Assembly (NCBI RefSeq): GCF_029525575.1 | Contig: NZ_JAPDIA010000003.1 | Location: 1,170,214-1,234,213 of the forward strand | DNA length: 64,000 nt | Source: Cohnella rhizosphaerae | GTDB taxonomy: Bacteria; Bacillota; Bacilli; Paenibacillales; Paenibacillaceae | Direction of reading: 5' to 3' | Shown here: piece after piece, positions 1 to 9,138 of the stretch | Numbering within the stretch: position 1 is the stretch's first letter | How the letters are laid out: each line of letters starts with the position of its first letter | Translations under genes and position numbers: made by a program | Notes under the pieces: generated by a model | What the model was told of the DNA's origin: nothing | The model's database searches: none | Seen by the model: the letters and a program-made list of their open reading frames with translations, nothing else

Positions 1-2
1 TC

Positions 3-41
3 GAGCAAACGTCAAAGGGCATCTTAGACAAGCTGTATTAA
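3..41 (+). CDS. 3' end of an unidentified upstream gene (partial)
   Basis: The window opens inside a reading frame that gives EQTSKGILDKLY and then stops with TAA, 39 bp before the ROK kinase start. Twelve residues are too few to assign a family. The close spacing to the next gene suggests it belongs to the same transcript as the kinase. It could also be a chance open frame. Confidence 0.35.
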   Translation, partial: EQTSKGILDKLY

Positions 42-80
42 TTCGGCGGTTATGCGCGTGATAACGAGGAGAATCGGTCT

Positions 81-1012
81 ATGGGGAAACGCTGCGCGAT
101 CGGCATGGATATCGGAGGAACTCAACTCAAGGCGGGCATCGTGCGGGACGACGGAAAAGTGTTGTATCAATGCACGGCTCCTACGTTGGCGATATCCGGA
201 AGAGAGGCGTTGCTTGGCCAAATCGGGGCCATCGCGAACGACTTGAAAGGTACTGCGGACGAATGGGACTTTGAGCTTGCGGGAACGGGAATCGGAACGG
301 CCGGCTTCGTCGACTTAAACGGCACCGTCGCGGAAGCGACGGGAAATCTGCCCGGCTGGAGCGGGACGCGGCTGAAGGAAGAGATGGAAAGCCGCCTTCA
401 GGTTCCTGTAAGGGTCGATAACGACGCGAACGCTATGGCGGCGGGAGAGATGTGGCTGGGAGCCGGGAAAGACGCGGAGCACTTTATTATGATCACTTTA
501 GGAACCGGGGTGGGCGGAAGCATCGTGCACGACCGGCGCATTTACCGAGGTAGGGAGGGCTTCGCGGGGGCGCTGGGCCATCAAAGAGTCGTGATCGAAG
601 GAGAAGCCTGCACTTGCGGACAAAGAGGTTGTTGGGAGCAGTATGCATCGGTTACCGCGCTTAGACGGCTCATGGTAACGAAAGGAGTCCAAGCCAGCAC
701 CGCGGAGGAACTGTTCGAGGATCTCCGGAACGGCGATCCTGCCGCAATGTCCGTAGTCGATGAATATGCCCGCAATATCGCCGTGGGATTGGCTAATTTA
801 ATTCACGTCTTTAATCCTTCCTCCATTATTGTCGGGGGGGAGCGATTACGGCTCAGGGAGACGCCTTGTTCGAGCCGATTCGGGGATACGTGAAGAAGTT
901 TTCCTTAAGCGCTTACAATCGGGGCGCGGGAGTAGCGATCCGTAAAGCCGTGCTTGGAAATGCAGCGGGCGTCATCGGCGCTGCCAAGCTACTATTGGAT
1001 CCGCAAAAATAA
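81..1012 (+). CDS. ROK-family sugar kinase (glucokinase-like), frameshifted
   Basis: The product is a cytoplasmic ATP-dependent sugar kinase of the ROK family. Visible motifs are the N-terminal phosphate loop (IGMDIGGTQLKAG, residues 7-19), the catalytic Asp in DNDANA (D115), a second glycine loop (LGTGVGG, about 140-146) and the zinc site made by H167 with CTCGQRGC (C177, C179, C184). The ATG at 81 follows an AACGAGGAG ribosome site. The frame breaks at a G7 run (834-840); one more G restores GGGAITAQGDALFEP and a normal ROK C-terminus ending DPQK at 1012, giving about 310 residues, the usual family length. The actual sugar cannot be read from sequence. The next genes import and cleave a glycan, so it probably phosphorylates a released hexose. 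The break may be a sequencing error. Confidence 0.85.
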
Positions 1013-1033
1013 AGGAAAAATTTATTTTAATCA

Positions 1034-1062
1034 TTGATAAAGGAGGTTGACTCCACTATAAT
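1034..1062 (+). promoter_or_regulatory. SigA-type promoter of the first transporter operon
   Basis: TTGATA at 1034-1039 and TATAAT at 1057-1062 are separated by exactly 17 bp, a near-consensus vegetative promoter. It lies 185 bp upstream of the binding-protein start, leaving a long leader that contains a palindrome (1092-1105) and a short hairpin around 1192-1213 (AAGGAG paired with CTCCTT). Confidence 0.7.
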
Positions 1063-1091
1063 AAAGAAGCAATGGAATGCAGGATACAAGG

Positions 1092-1105
1092 AATCGTTAA
1101 CGATT
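1092..1105. promoter_or_regulatory. Perfect 14-bp palindrome, candidate operator
   Basis: AATCGTTAACGATT is a perfect dyad placed 30 bp after the -10 hexamer of the promoter at 1034-1062, where a bound repressor would block transcription. It has the size of a LacI- or GntR-type site, but no cognate regulator is adjacent, so the binding protein is unknown. Confidence 0.4.
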
Positions 1106-1247
1106 TTTGAGGCGGATAATTTTATTATTAATTGATCTGATTATGGATGACGCCTCCAATCGGACGTACGATGGCTTTCTCGCATTTTCTAAGGAGGCTC
1201 TTCGCTCCTTGAAATAAATAAACAATCATAAACGGGAGGGTTTAGAA

Positions 1248-2654
1248 ATGAAAAGAACGATGTCTTCGGCTTTGATGCTTATCCTGCTTTCCGCTTCGGT
1301 ATTGTCCGCTTGTTCCAAAAACGAGAATAGCCCCCAAGCAAGTTCGTCGGAGAGCGCTTCGGCTTCCTCGACCGCAGCGCCCAGCGGGAGCGCAAGCGAT
1401 TCCGACGGCAAGCCGACCTTCGAGAACACGACCTTAAATGTCGCCGCGTTCGACGGCGGTTTCGGAACGGCATACTGGGAAGAAGTCGTCAAGAAATTCG
1501 AAGCCGATTATCCTGGCGTTAAAATAAACCTGGAAACGAAAAAAGGCGACGTATTCCGGGATTATATCAAGACGCAATTCCTTTCGGGCAATGCGCCGGA
1601 TTTCATCGCGACGCCGTTCGTGGAGACGTTTGCGGCCGACGGCCAGCTTCTGGAGCTCAACGACGTATTCGACGGCGAAGCGTTGGACAAGTCGGGACCG
1701 TTGAAGGACAAAGTGCTCGACGGATTTCTCGATGCCAGCATGCCTCTTGGCGACGGGAAAATCCTGTACGCACCGACGGGCTTCAACGTCCAGGGGCTTT
1801 GGTACAACAAGACGCTGTTCGACGCCAAAGGCTGGGCGAAACCGAAGACGTGGGACGAGTTCTTCGCGATGTCCGACTCGGCGAAGGAAGTCGGCGCGTC
1901 GCTTTATACCTACCAGGGCGCATATCCGAGCTACAACGAAATGATCCTCTGGCCGATGATCGCAAGCCACGCCGGCACCGACGCGCTGAAAAAAATCTTC
2001 AATTACGAAGAGGGCGCATGGGCGGATCCGAAAGTAAAAGAAGTGCTGGATATCTTTTATCGAATCGCCCAGAAGGACGATCTGATGAAAGGCACGGTCG
2101 CGCTTAATCATACACAAGCCCAAACGGAATTTTTGAACGGCAAAGCGTTGTTTATCCCGAACGGCACGTGGTTCGAGAACGAAATGAAAGACGCCATTCC
2201 AGCGGAGGGCTTTTCGTTCGGCTTCATGGCGCCGCCAACGTTCGCCGGGGATCCTTCCTATGCGGTCGCCAGCAACGGCTACTACCTCATTCCCAAAAAC
2301 GGCAAAAATCCCGAGCTCGCCAAAGCGTTCCTTAAGTATCAGTTCAACGAGGATAACATCATTCTGAACGTGCAGAAGACGGGCGAACTTGCGGCGGTCA
2401 AAGGCGTCGTGGAATTGTCGAAATCGTACGTGTCCCCTGCCATGTACGAAGCGCTCGGCGTCTTCGATCAAGGCGCGAAGCCTGTTATGACGACTTGGAA
2501 GGTGACACCTCCGCTGTCCGTCAACGTGTCGGAAGCCATCTTCAACCCGCTTACCTCGGTCATGAACAAGAAGATGACGGTCGACGAATGGAGCGCGTCC
2601 ATCGAGAAGTCGATGGCCACGGTAAGAAAGGAAATCGAAGCGGCGGCAAAGTAA
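1248..2654 (+). CDS. CUT1 ABC transporter sugar-binding lipoprotein
   Basis: A 468-residue extracytoplasmic solute-binding protein of the family-1 (MalE-like) type. It has a lipoprotein signal peptide with lipobox LSAC (Cys22), then a Ser/Ala-rich linker (about residues 25-55) and the bilobal binding domain. It captures an oligosaccharide outside the membrane and delivers it to the two permeases encoded next. The ATG at 1248 follows CGGGAGGG. The gene is intact. Downstream a GH95 enzyme and an uncharacterised toroid-like enzyme suggest a fucosylated or galactosylated oligosaccharide, but the ligand is an inference from context. Confidence 0.9.
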   Translation: MKRTMSSALMLILLSASVLSACSKNENSPQASSSESASASSTAAPSGSASDSDGKPTFENTTLNVAAFDGGFGTAYWEEVVKKFEADYPGVKINLETKKGDVFRDYIKTQFLSGNAPDFIATPFVETFAADGQLLELNDVFDGEALDKSGPLKDKVLDGFLDASMPLGDGKILYAPTGFNVQGLWYNKTLFDAKGWAKPKTWDEFFAMSDSAKEVGASLYTYQGAYPSYNEMILWPMIASHAGTDALKKIFNYEEGAWADPKVKEVLDIFYRIAQKDDLMKGTVALNHTQAQTEFLNGKALFIPNGTWFENEMKDAIPAEGFSFGFMAPPTFAGDPSYAVASNGYYLIPKNGKNPELAKAFLKYQFNEDNIILNVQKTGELAAVKGVVELSKSYVSPAMYEALGVFDQGAKPVMTTWKVTPPLSVNVSEAIFNPLTSVMNKKMTVDEWSASIEKSMATVRKEIEAAAK

Positions 2655-2662
2655 AAAACCTC

Positions 2663-2700
2663 AAAGACCTTCCGGCGCAATCCCTTTCCGGGAGGTCTTT
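2663..2700 (+). terminator. Hairpin between binding protein and permease (attenuating terminator)
   Basis: AAAGACCTTCCGG pairs with CCGGGAGGTCTTT around an 11-nt loop. Only a short T run follows, so it is likely a partial terminator or RNA stabiliser. Such an element lets the binding protein be made in excess over the membrane components. Confidence 0.6.
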
Positions 2701-2736
2701 ATCATAATTTCGGCTCAAACCATGCGAGGTGAGAAA

Positions 2737-3632
2737 GTGAAGGAAAAGGGACGATTTCTATTCTTGGCCATATGCACGGCGCCCGCGTTGCTCCTATTCC
2801 TCGTCTTTTTCCTGTATCCCATTCTCCGCGCCTTCACGATGGCGTTCTATCGTTGGAGCGGCATGGCGAAGGGAACGGAAGTATTTATCGGATTCGACAA
2901 TTTCCGAACGATGTTCCACGACGATGTTTTCTGGCGCTCGCTGCAGAACAGCTTCGTCATCATGCTGGTCGTTCCCGCGGCGACCGTCGTATTGGCATTG
3001 TTTTTGGCGGTGCTGCTGACCCGGTTTAAATTGAAGGAAAGAATGTTCTACCGGACCGTCATCTTCTTTCCGAACGTGCTGTCGGTCGTCGTCACGTCGA
3101 TTTTATGGTCTTTCATTTACCATCCGACGATGGGCATTCTGAAGTCGCTGTTCGACTGGCTCGGCTGGACCCGTCTGGCCGATATCGTATGGCTGGGAAC
3201 GGCCGAGACGGCCTTGTATTCCGTCGCGGTCACGATCGTCTGGGCGGGTCTGGGCTTCTACTTGATTCTGTTTATTGCGGGAATCGAGAGCATTCCGCAG
3301 CAATATTACGAGGCGTCCGCGATCGACGGGGCGGGGCAAGTCCGGCAGTTTTTCTCGTTAACGCTGCCTCTGCTGTGGGGGGGTCGTTCGCATCGCGATC
3401 GTGCTGCTCATTTCCGGCGTATTTTACGGAAGCTTCGTATACGTGCAAATCATGACGAACGGGGGGACCGAACTGGGCTTCCGAGACGCTAGTCAATTAT
3501 TTGTACCATCAGGCCTTCAAAAACTTCAACATGGGTTACGCCACTGCGATCGGAATCGTGGTCTTCCTCATTGGGATCTCGCTGGCTCTTATCGCGAACA
3601 GGCTGACCAGAAAGGAATCCGTCGAATTCTGA
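2737..3632 (+). CDS. CUT1 ABC transporter permease (MalF-like), frameshifted
   Basis: Integral membrane subunit with an N-terminal transmembrane helix (LFLAICTAPALLLFLVFFLY), a total of about six helices, and the EAA loop (YEASAIDGAGQ) that docks on the ATPase. GTG at 2737 is preferred over ATG 2722 because GAGGTGA sits 6 bp upstream. Two breaks occur: a G7 run at 3377-3383 (six G restores WGVVRIAIVLLISGVF) and an extra base near 3481 (correction restores ETLVNYLYHQAFKNFN). The corrected frame ends RKESVEF at 3632, about 298 residues, normal for the family. It works with the neighbouring binding protein and permease. Confidence 0.85.
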
Positions 3633-3647
3633 CGGGAGGTGAATGCC

Positions 3648-4494
3648 ATGAACGAAACATCTAGGCCCCGTGGAGCAGCGAGCTTTGCCGTAAGGCTCAT
3701 CCTGATCGGATTCTCGGCGACGGTCGTCTTTCCGTTTTTATGGCTGATTTACAGTTCCTTTAAGACGTCCCGCGAATTTATGGAGAATCCGGTTCTCTTG
3801 CCCAAGCAGCTTCATTTTGAAAATTATACTAATGCCTGGGTGCAGGCGAATCTGGGAAGCTACTTTTTTTAACTCCATATTCGTTTCCGCCATTGCGTTG
3901 ACCGTCACGTTGCTGATCAGTCTGACTTCTGCGTACGCCATTACCCGGTTCGTCAACGCCTACACGAGATCGTTGAAGGCCCTGTACATTTCTACTTTCT
4001 TTTTGCCGGGAATCGTCGGCTTAGTGCCGCTGTTTTTGATGATGAACGACCTGCAGTTGATCAATACGCGGCTGGGCATCATCGTCGTATATGTTGCGAT
4101 CAATATTTCGTTCTCTGTATTCGTGCTCAGCGGCTTCGTGAGCCAGATTTCAAGAGAGTACGAGGAAGCGGCGTTCATCGACGGCGCGTCGCGGTACGGC
4201 ATTCTGTTCAGAATCATCCTTCCGTTGTCGACTCCGGCCGTCGTGACGGTGGCCGTATTCGTCTTTCTCGGCCTGTGGAACGAATTTCTGTACGCGTATA
4301 CGTTCCTATCGGAGGAGACTTTAATGACGGTTCCGATCGGTCTTAACAACTTGTTCGCCGTGCAAAAATATCAGACCGACTGGGGAGCGCTGTTCGCGGG
4401 TTTGACGATGGTGCTGCTGCCCACGCTGTTATTTTATATTTTCGTCCAAAAACGTATCACTTCGGGAATTGCCGCGGGCGGTATTAAGATGTAA
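3648..4494 (+). CDS. CUT1 ABC transporter permease (MalG-like), frameshifted
   Basis: Second membrane subunit of the same importer. It has an N-terminal helix (LILIGFSATVVFPFLWLIY), further helices, and the EAA motif EEAAFIDGAS. The ending GIAAGGIKM is typical of MalG proteins. ATG 3648 follows GGGAGGTGA. A T7 run at 3864-3870 breaks the frame after GSYFF; six T restores FFNSIFVSAIALTVTLL and one continuous protein of about 280 residues. No ATPase gene follows, so the importer must use an ATPase encoded elsewhere. Confidence 0.85.
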
Positions 4495-4532
4495 GCCAGC
4501 AGGCAGAGGCCGGATAAGGGGACAACATACTA

Positions 4533-6451
4533 ATGAGAGAAAAAACGATCGGAATCATCGCGAACGGAGAAAGCGATTTTCTGAAAATCCTCCGGCGGGC
4601 GTCCGTTTCCTTCCAATGGATCGCGCCTGAGGACGTCGGACAATACGCGCTCGATGACTATTCTTCCTTGATGATCCTGGGGGGCGGTCAAGAACAGCCA
4701 ATCGTGTTCGGCCCGAGGGAGCGGGTCAAAGTCGAAGCGTTCATCCGTTCTGGAAAAAGAGTGTTCAGCGAGTATTGCCAAAGCATCGGCGATATTTACT
4801 GCGGTTCCCCCGAATCGACCCGGTTCGAGAAACTGGCGTTCTGCGCGGAGGAAGGAGGGGCCGGCTTCGGCTCGCTCCCGCGAGGCGACCTGCTCGACGA
4901 CCAGTGCAATGCGAGAATCAAGCCCTACGATTTTACGGGACAGCCCAAAAAAAGCGATTCTTCGCTATATTCGGACGAGAGCTCATAGCAACGTCGATCT
5001 CGCTAACGAGCAGCCTTTGGATTTTTCCGATTTGGCTTTATGGTTCGAGCTTCCCGACAACCTGCTGGTCTGCAATTTTAGAATCTCGAACTTCGTGAAA
5101 GCGCGGTTTTCTCCCGCCGGCAAGTGGCAAACGATCGTGAAATTCATCCTGGAATGGAACTGCGGCGAGACGTTCGATGTCGGCGTGCTCGAACCTGCCT
5201 ATCGCTTGATCCCGTTCGACGAAGCTCTTCCTTTCGACGCGCAGGTTCATGCCTGCGTCGAACGCTCGGTCGCGTGGTACGAAAACGCGGATATGTTGAT
5301 CAATGACGGAAAAGACGGCGTGAAGGAAGGCCTGGCGACGGAGATCGATCCGGCCGGCAAGCAAAGGGTTCTTGCCGGCGTCAGAAACGATTGCTCCGCG
5401 GAAACCGCCTTGGCATTCTATATGAATTACGCAAGATGCGGTGATCGGCGGAGTCTCGAAATTTCGGACAATCTCTTGTCCTTATGCTTCGACGCTTTCC
5501 AATGCAAAAGAGGAAGGGCATCTCAAGGGCATGCTGAGATGGACTCAAACCGGCTGGGGAACGTGTTATCAGGATGACGCCGCCAGGGTGTTGATTCCTC
5601 AGCTTTTAAAAAACCTGTACGCCGGTCGAACCGATTACGCGGAGGAATGCATCGAGGCGCTGCGGTTTCTGCTGCGCAGCACAGGCACGGACGGCACGCG
5701 AGTCTGGCGAACGGACAACGGCGCCTTGACGGAAGAAAAAATGAGAGAACTGGCATCCGGGCCGGCGCGTTATCCGAGCGCGCATTATAACGCCTACTAT
5801 CTTGGAGCGTTGTTGTTGGCCTATAAGGTGACCGGCATAGAGGAATTCAAAGAGGTCGGCGTCCGCGGCATGGAAACGATGATGGCCGCTTATCCCCATA
5901 CGATCCGCGAGCATAGCGAAACGCAGGAAATTTGTCGGCTGATCCTTCCGCTGTCCTGGTTATATTGGGTCACCGGAGACAAGAAGCACGAGGGCTGGCT
6001 CTATCGCGCCGCGGGCGACTTGACCCGATTCAAGCATCCTTCCGGCGGTTATCTGGAATGGGACACCGGCTATGCGGCGGAAATCAAAGAGGGGGCGGAG
6101 AGCTCCCTGCTCGCGAAGAACGGCGACCCCGTGGTCGATATGCTGTATTCGCTGAACTGGCTGCCGATGGGATTTGCTCAAGCGTACCTGGTTACGAAAG
6201 ATTCTTATTTTCAAGAGCTTTGGACAGATATCGCCAAGTTTTTCGTATCGGCGCAAATTCGCAGCGGCGACGGGATGATTGAAGGAACATGGACAAGAGC
6301 CCTGGACGTCGATCTCATGGAAGTATACGGCCTTGCTGCCGATGCCGGGTGGGGCCCCTGGGCCGTAGAAACCGGCTGGACGGTCGCGGAGATCGCGTCG
6401 GGACTCATCGCGGGGCTTCGAAGCGAGGAATTGGCGCGGTTTTATTCGTAA
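4533..6451 (+). CDS. Unrecognised enzyme: GATase-like N-domain plus alpha/alpha-toroid-like domain, frameshifted
   Basis: I do not recognise this as a named family. Frame-corrected it has about 640 residues and no signal peptide. Residues 1 to about 140 look like a Rossmann or class-I amidotransferase-like fold (KTIGIIANGES, SLMILGGG, and EYCQSIGDIYCG at the expected nucleophile-elbow position). After a beta-rich middle, about residues 250-640 are helical with repeated aromatic/acidic motifs (GWGTCYQDDAAR, SAHYNAYYLGALLLAYKVTG, GYLEWDTGYAAE), as in six-hairpin glycosidases. Breaks lie at an A7 run (4947-4953) and A4 run (5506-5509). It sits between the permeases and a GH95 gene in one operon, so a role in cytoplasmic glycan processing is inferred. 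It could be an uncharacterised glycosidase or lyase. Confidence 0.6.
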
Positions 6452-6488
6452 CACCGCGCGGGCTTTATCGATAAGGAGGCAATAAAGA

Positions 6489-9029
6489 TTGGATGTTCCT
6501 GGACGAAATCGAAATCCGCGGGTATTGATGATGGAATCGGCGCGCGAAACAACCGACGCTCATTTGCTGTGGTCGAATCATCCCGCGAAGGAATGGGCCG
6601 AATGCTATCCTATCGGCAACGGCCGATTGGGAGCGATGATTCCGGGATCTCCCGAAATGGAGCGCATCGGCCTCAATCACGATTTGCTGTGGCGAGAATA
6701 TTGGACATACAAGAGCCGCGACGCAGCTGAAAACTTGGCGGAAATCAGAGCGCTTTGCGCGAAAGGCAAGTGGGACGAAGCCAGCGAGCTCATGCTGCAA
6801 CGGGTGCACTTGACGGGGGAAGGCTTGTACGTCAATTCATATGTGCCCGCCTGCGATCTAGGCATTCGCATGTTCCACCGGGGCGATGGAGAGATCGAAA
6901 GCTACCGAAGAAGCTTGGATATGGAGAAAGGCATCGCGGAGATCGTTTATCAGGCGGGCGGGATTGAATACCGCAGGACGTACTTCTGCGATTGGAAAAC
7001 CGGAGTCGTTGTCGTTCGCTTGTCCTCGGACAGGGCGGGGAGCTTGTGCGGGGAAGTGTCTTTATCCCGCTTGCTTGACCCCGAATGCGTCGTGACGGGG
7101 CAATCGAAGCTGGGTGAAGTTCGGCTGACCGGCAAGTTCGAGGAAGGCAAACGGTTCGCAGCGGCCGTCCGCGTCCTGCAACGGGGAGGTCGGTTGACGA
7201 ACGGAAACCGGGAGTATCGGCAACCGGAGGGGGGCCGAACCTTCCAAGAAGAACGTGAAGGGGATCGAGTTCGTCTTCCGGGACGAGGAGATGACGGAGA
7301 CCTTGGGGGGAAGGGCTCGCGGGTGCATCTACTTGCTTCGATTCCGCGGACGAAGTGGTTCTTATCCTCGCGATCGCCACGGATAACGAGTCGGATGATC
7401 CGTTGAGATGTTCCCTCGGCCTCCTGGACCGGGTGCCGTCGGATTTTCCTTCGCTGCTGCAGGCGCATATCCGCGATCATCGGCAATATTACGGACGCGT
7501 CGGACTTCAGCTCACCGCGCCGAACGATTCGCTGCCGACTGATGAACGCATGCGCGAAGCCCGCGAGGCGGATACGATCGCCCCTTCGATGTTCGAACAG
7601 CTGTTTCACGTCGGGCGCTACCTCGCCGTTGCCAGCGGGCGTCCCCAGCCGACCGGAAGCGCTCCGAAGTCGCCGATTAATCTGCAAGGGATATGGAATC
7701 AAGATCGGCGCCCGGCGTGGGATTGCGACCTTCATCTGGATTTGAATTTGCAGATGTGCTATTGGCCTTTGCATGCGGTGAACTTGGGAGAATGGTTCGA
7801 GCCGCTGATGGACTGGGCGATCCGGTTGATGCCGCAAGGGGAGCGAGCGGCGAAGGACTTATACGGCTGCGAAGGGATCGTGTACAACGCCAGCGCGGAT
7901 TACAAGAACATCGGGAATTGCGACAATATGTCGTACTGCTGGACCGGCTCGGCCGCATGGGTCGCCCAAGTTTTGTGGGAGCATTGGGAATATGAGAGAA
8001 ACGAGACGTTTCTTCGGGATCGATTGTATCCATTTCTTTGCAAGATTGTCCGATTCTATGAAGATTTCCTGACGCCGGACGACCAGGGGGAGACTCGTTC
8101 CGTGCCCCAGCGGTTCTCCCGAGATGGCGATTAAAGGAAGAACCAACTGGAGCATGCTCAGCAGTCCTTCGACGATCGATCTGGAGCTTATACGCGAAAT
8201 GTTCGGCTGCGCGATCGAAGCATCCGCCTTATTGGGCGGAGATGAAACGGAAAGAGGGAAATGGCGGGAAATACGCGAGAAGGTCCCTCTACCCGTGCGC
8301 AGGAACGGAGTGATGGCGGAATGGCTCGACGATCACGAACCGGCCGATCCCGGTCATCGCCATCGTTCCCATCTGATCGGCTTGTGCCCCGGCAACCGGA
8401 TCAGTCTTGAACAAACGCCTGAGCATTTCGAAGCTGCGCGCATGGCGCTTCTCGAGAGGCTCCGGTTTGGTCAAGGAAGCTCGCTTTCATTCTCCGGCGT
8501 ATGGGACGCGCAGATGTTCGCCCGCTTATACGACGGCAGGGAAGCTTACAAGCAACTGGATTTTACGATCAGGAATCATGTCATGGATAATCTACTCATG
8601 TCATTATGCGATTGGAGACCGCGCGGCAACAGCTTGAGCTGGTTCGGAGGCCGGAAGCTATTCCAGATCGAATCCAGCATCGGCTGGGTGGCGGCTATCG
8701 CGGAAATGCTCGTTCAGGATCGTCAGGGGCTAATCCGATTATTGCCGGCATTGCCGGAAGAATGGCCGGAGGGCAGCGTCAACGGACTGCGCGGTCGCGA
8801 AGGCGTGGAGATCGACTTGATTTGGCGGAACCATCGAATCGTCTCGGCGGAATTTCGATTCCGCTACGATCGTCGTTGCCGATTGAAGGTCTTTCGGGAA
8901 AATGGCCCGCTCCGGGTTACCTGCCGCGGAGAAGCGGTTTCCGTCGTCCGCGGCAACGAGGGGGAAATCGCGTTCGACGCGATCGGAGGCGAAAGTTATA
9001 CGCTGGATGGGAAACTCGAGACGGGTTAA
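6489..9029 (+). CDS. GH95 family alpha-L-fucosidase/alpha-L-galactosidase-type enzyme, frameshifted
   Basis: A cytoplasmic exo-glycosidase of family GH95, about 846 residues. The N-domain opens with LLWSNHPAKEWAECYPIGNG. The catalytic (alpha/alpha)6 domain holds NLQGIWNQ, LHLDLNLQMCYWP, SAAWVAQVLWEHW and HRHRSHLIGLCPG, all family landmarks. TTG 6489 is chosen because AAGGAGG lies 9 bp upstream; ATG 6528 is an alternative. Three breaks occur at G runs (7229-7234, 7305-7310, 8086-8090) and one fewer G repairs each. Oddity: the family usually shows HxNxN before LQMNYWP, and here the first Asn is Asp and the later Asn is Cys, so substrate or activity may differ. It is last in the operon and followed by a terminator. 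Confidence 0.85.
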
Positions 9030-9107
9030 ACGCCCTTCAACCGCGACTTTTTTACACCAACTCCGAAAGGCTAAGTAGGTTTCGGCATCGTTCGAATTAT
9101 AAGAAGA

Positions 9108-9133
9108 GGAGCCATGCGGATGGCTCCTTTTTT
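9108..9133 (+). terminator. Rho-independent terminator after GH95
   Basis: GGAGCCAT and ATGGCTCC form a perfect 8-bp stem with loop GCGG, followed by six T. It lies between two convergent genes and ends the plus-strand operon. Confidence 0.85.
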
Positions 9134-9138
9134 GCTGG

